In this document: positions 63,501 to 64,000 of the stretch, piece after piece
Numbering within the stretch: position 1 is the stretch's first letter
Layout of the letters: every line of letters begins with the position of its first letter
Source: G020353115 sp964389685
Lineage (GTDB): Bacteria; Bacteroidota; Bacteroidia; Bacteroidales; VadinHA17
Length of the DNA: 64,000 nucleotides
Reading direction: 5' to 3'
Assembly (NCBI GenBank): GCA_964389685.1
Contig: CAYMFM010000011.1
Coordinates: 1 to 64,000 of the forward strand
Made by a program: the position numbers and the translations under genes
Notes under the pieces: model-generated
The model's database searches: none
What the model was told of the DNA's origin: nothing
Seen by the model: only the letters and a program-made list of their open reading frames with translations

Positions 63501-63833
63501 GCCCAGGGATTTAAATATGCAGGAGTTCCAAGTGTCGTCATGACTTTGTGGTCTGTCGGGGATGCTTCGAGTGCTTATTTGATGACTGACTTTTACAAAA
63601 GCCTTTCAAAAGGTAAGGGCAAGGATAAATCGCTTCGACTTGCTAAGCTAAACTACCTGAATCAATCCTCACAAATTAAGTCTCATCCTTACTATTGGGC
63701 CGGTTATATTTGTGTTGGCAATGCCAATCCAATTCTTAAGAATCAAAGAGGATTATACTATTTTGGAAGTGTTGTTTTGTTGCTTATTATCGTATTTACA
63801 GGAATCTTTAAGATACGGAAGAAATTCGTATGA
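60513..63833 (+). CDS. TPR-CHAT protease with signal peptide and C-terminal membrane anchor
   Basis: The 1106-residue protein starts with a signal peptide (MRIIKIILMLTICFHYNLGV), followed by about 12 tetratricopeptide repeats (for example AKVYNNLGIAHKQLGDFNSAL; residues about 40-540), a linker and a C-terminal CHAT (caspase-like) domain. The catalytic pair is His933 (HFALHTIID) and Cys980 (VLSACKTGFG), with the conserved GVPSVVMTLWSVGD after it. A last helix (LYYFGSVVLLLIIVFTGIF) anchors it, so the TPR and protease parts should be in the periplasm. The frame opens upstream at 60420 (TTG), but the ATG at 60513 starts the signal peptide. Confidence 0.9.
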   Translation: MRIIKIILMLTICFHYNLGVISYSQESGIANPDSSQSDRYYQLGESSIMKAEYDSAICYFEEAGAIFRSANDWDGYTMCLLKTSEVYLIKREFQTCEVFIKVAEDVIETHSTNDFRTSVELLKNKGKFLLYKNDYHESIQELDKAIELASEHSEIQDISLIPVFNIIGINYAYLRNFEKAIENYKKALEIGIYNNLKNDKEIAKVYNNLGIAHKQLGDFNSALHFYLRNLAICELLLSKDNPELAKSYINIGVLYKNLGRYEEAMKYYNLAEDILNKIFNEDYVLLGSVYSKKAALYKNNGEYEKALLFFNRALNIYKGDLKVNYWRLITDSHNIGLVYYLIGEYEKAIEQLDQVIRIATKFQYPYLSNTYSLYAKCFESLNEYQKAEQYYRLAIEKRKENYGANHPELANHYLDLGKLYILLDRDQQGLELYEKALDIYLSNYGLRHPYTANAFASIGDCYLKWDKTFEALEYYQKALISVTEDFNDPDIGSNPESIKCLSEIQLLKILKKKAVALNQITVENCGDEDLYEFSRLCFSTYENIIHLIEYLRTQYNTRDSKLFLSKVENSTIIEAIESAFRLYQLTGEDYYKEKCFEYTEKNKVSSLLSNLRNMEALRFSKVPDSLQILERALCKDIFFYKNQILLEKEKDEPDHNLIEAWDNNLFGLYHERDEIRTTLKSKYPEYYNLLFNHSVIDIATLQSKLKKHDVLIEYSISKNSLISSLITKENNEITINQLDSLFWEDLGLVYNFISTSRYGGISLEEYRLFQHSSFNLYKVLLSPYESIITEKNIIIVPDGELAFLPFEVLLTEPSDDSNFQYKDLPYLIKNHCVNYAYSATLLFEEFGNRNHSNREILAFAPSYENGTERNAYGELTSGVENIREVLSPIVMNKQEVENISKFTKSKLFLDDMATKANFNSSYQDGYILHFALHTIIDAENPLNSQMVFAQDKTRNDDGILKTYELFNLSANAEMAVLSACKTGFGKVQKGEGIMSLAQGFKYAGVPSVVMTLWSVGDASSAYLMTDFYKSLSKGKGKDKSLRLAKLNYLNQSSQIKSHPYYWAGYICVGNANPILKNQRGLYYFGSVVLLLIIVFTGIFKIRKKFV

Positions 63834-64000
63834 CATCTGGAGCCTGGTGAGGATTAATTCAAGCAAAGTCATCCAAGTGAAATAGCCACCTTCTTATTTT
63901 GTGTTCATTTATTTTGCCGGTGTTCGGATTAATCATCAGTGGGCTAATTTTTTTAAAATTTTCTTTGACGGTTTATTATAGATGCTATTACTATTAATAA
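63834..64000. other. Window end, no gene seen
   Basis: AT-rich sequence after the CHAT gene. AAAATTTTCTTTGACGG near 63954 has an imperfect A/T inverted repeat and could be part of a terminator; nothing else is supported. Confidence 0.3.

Noticed and set aside
60513..63833. CHAT gene as part of a type III-E CRISPR (Craspase) system
   Set aside because: No CRISPR array, no Cas gene and no gRAMP in the window; the protein has a signal peptide and a membrane anchor, unlike cytoplasmic Craspase TPR-CHAT.
1..64000. CRISPR arrays, rRNA genes and known riboswitches
   Set aside because: I looked for regularly spaced direct repeats of 20-40 bp with unique spacers, rRNA signatures and common riboswitch cores and found none; the 24-bp arrays have no spacers.

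Overview
The window comes from a bacterium of the phylum Bacteroidota, probably an anaerobic or microaerobic Bacteroidales/Marinilabiliales-type organism (the lower rank is inference). The evidence is a SusC/SusD pair driven by an ECF sigma/FecR pair, type IX secretion sorting domains of type A (32369-34591) and type B (7472-8050), the cydAB operon preceded by a DUF4492 gene, and promoters that fit the Bacteroidota TTTG/TAnnTTTG consensus. Cytochrome bd plus a flavodiiron protein suggests a cell that must remove oxygen.

Region 1 (1-30.5 kb) is mostly housekeeping, nearly all on the minus strand. It holds two tandem M14 peptidase-like genes, the second without its zinc ligands. Next is a cytochrome bd operon with an overlooked 43-residue membrane peptide after cydB, then an AI-2E-type permease and an Hsp20. 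A compact operon rsfS-ftsH-DUF2007-cdsA-psd-flavodiiron follows, with birA divergent from it. Then come pyrE and a NUDIX gene whose start codons share one CATG, coaD, lon, rpmE2, a PLP enzyme, a Bax-inhibitor-1 protein and a flippase-like protein. Intergenic spaces here are rich in hairpins and dispersed repeats, including a 53-bp element present at both 1-53 and 23898-23950 in inverted orientation.

Region 2 (30.4-37 kb) begins at tRNA-His, whose last 16 bases recur 190 bp downstream, as at integration sites. It continues with small orphan genes, a 67-bp attC-like imperfect palindrome, an array of 24-bp repeats resembling IS21-type ends without a transposase, a T9SS-secreted repeat protein and two divergent HTH regulators.

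Region 3 (37-50.4 kb) is a polysaccharide utilization locus: ECF sigma factor, FecR anti-sigma, SusC with an STN signalling domain, SusD, two formylglycine-type sulfatases, a GH16 enzyme and a convergent clan GH-A glycosidase. It looks built for a sulfated glycan.

Region 4 (50.5-63.8 kb) is a run of unfamiliar genes, nearly all on the minus strand: small membrane proteins, two permuted papain-fold (YiiX-like) hydrolases, a secreted EEP-fold nuclease/phosphatase, a gene split by an A7 frameshift, fragments of IS110 and endonuclease I, and a second 24-bp repeat array. It ends with a large TPR-CHAT protease divergent from an unlisted 52-residue peptide gene that carries a GG motif, a run of eight prolines and its own terminator. 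This CHAT/GG-peptide pair and its neighbours are the best candidate for an undescribed system.
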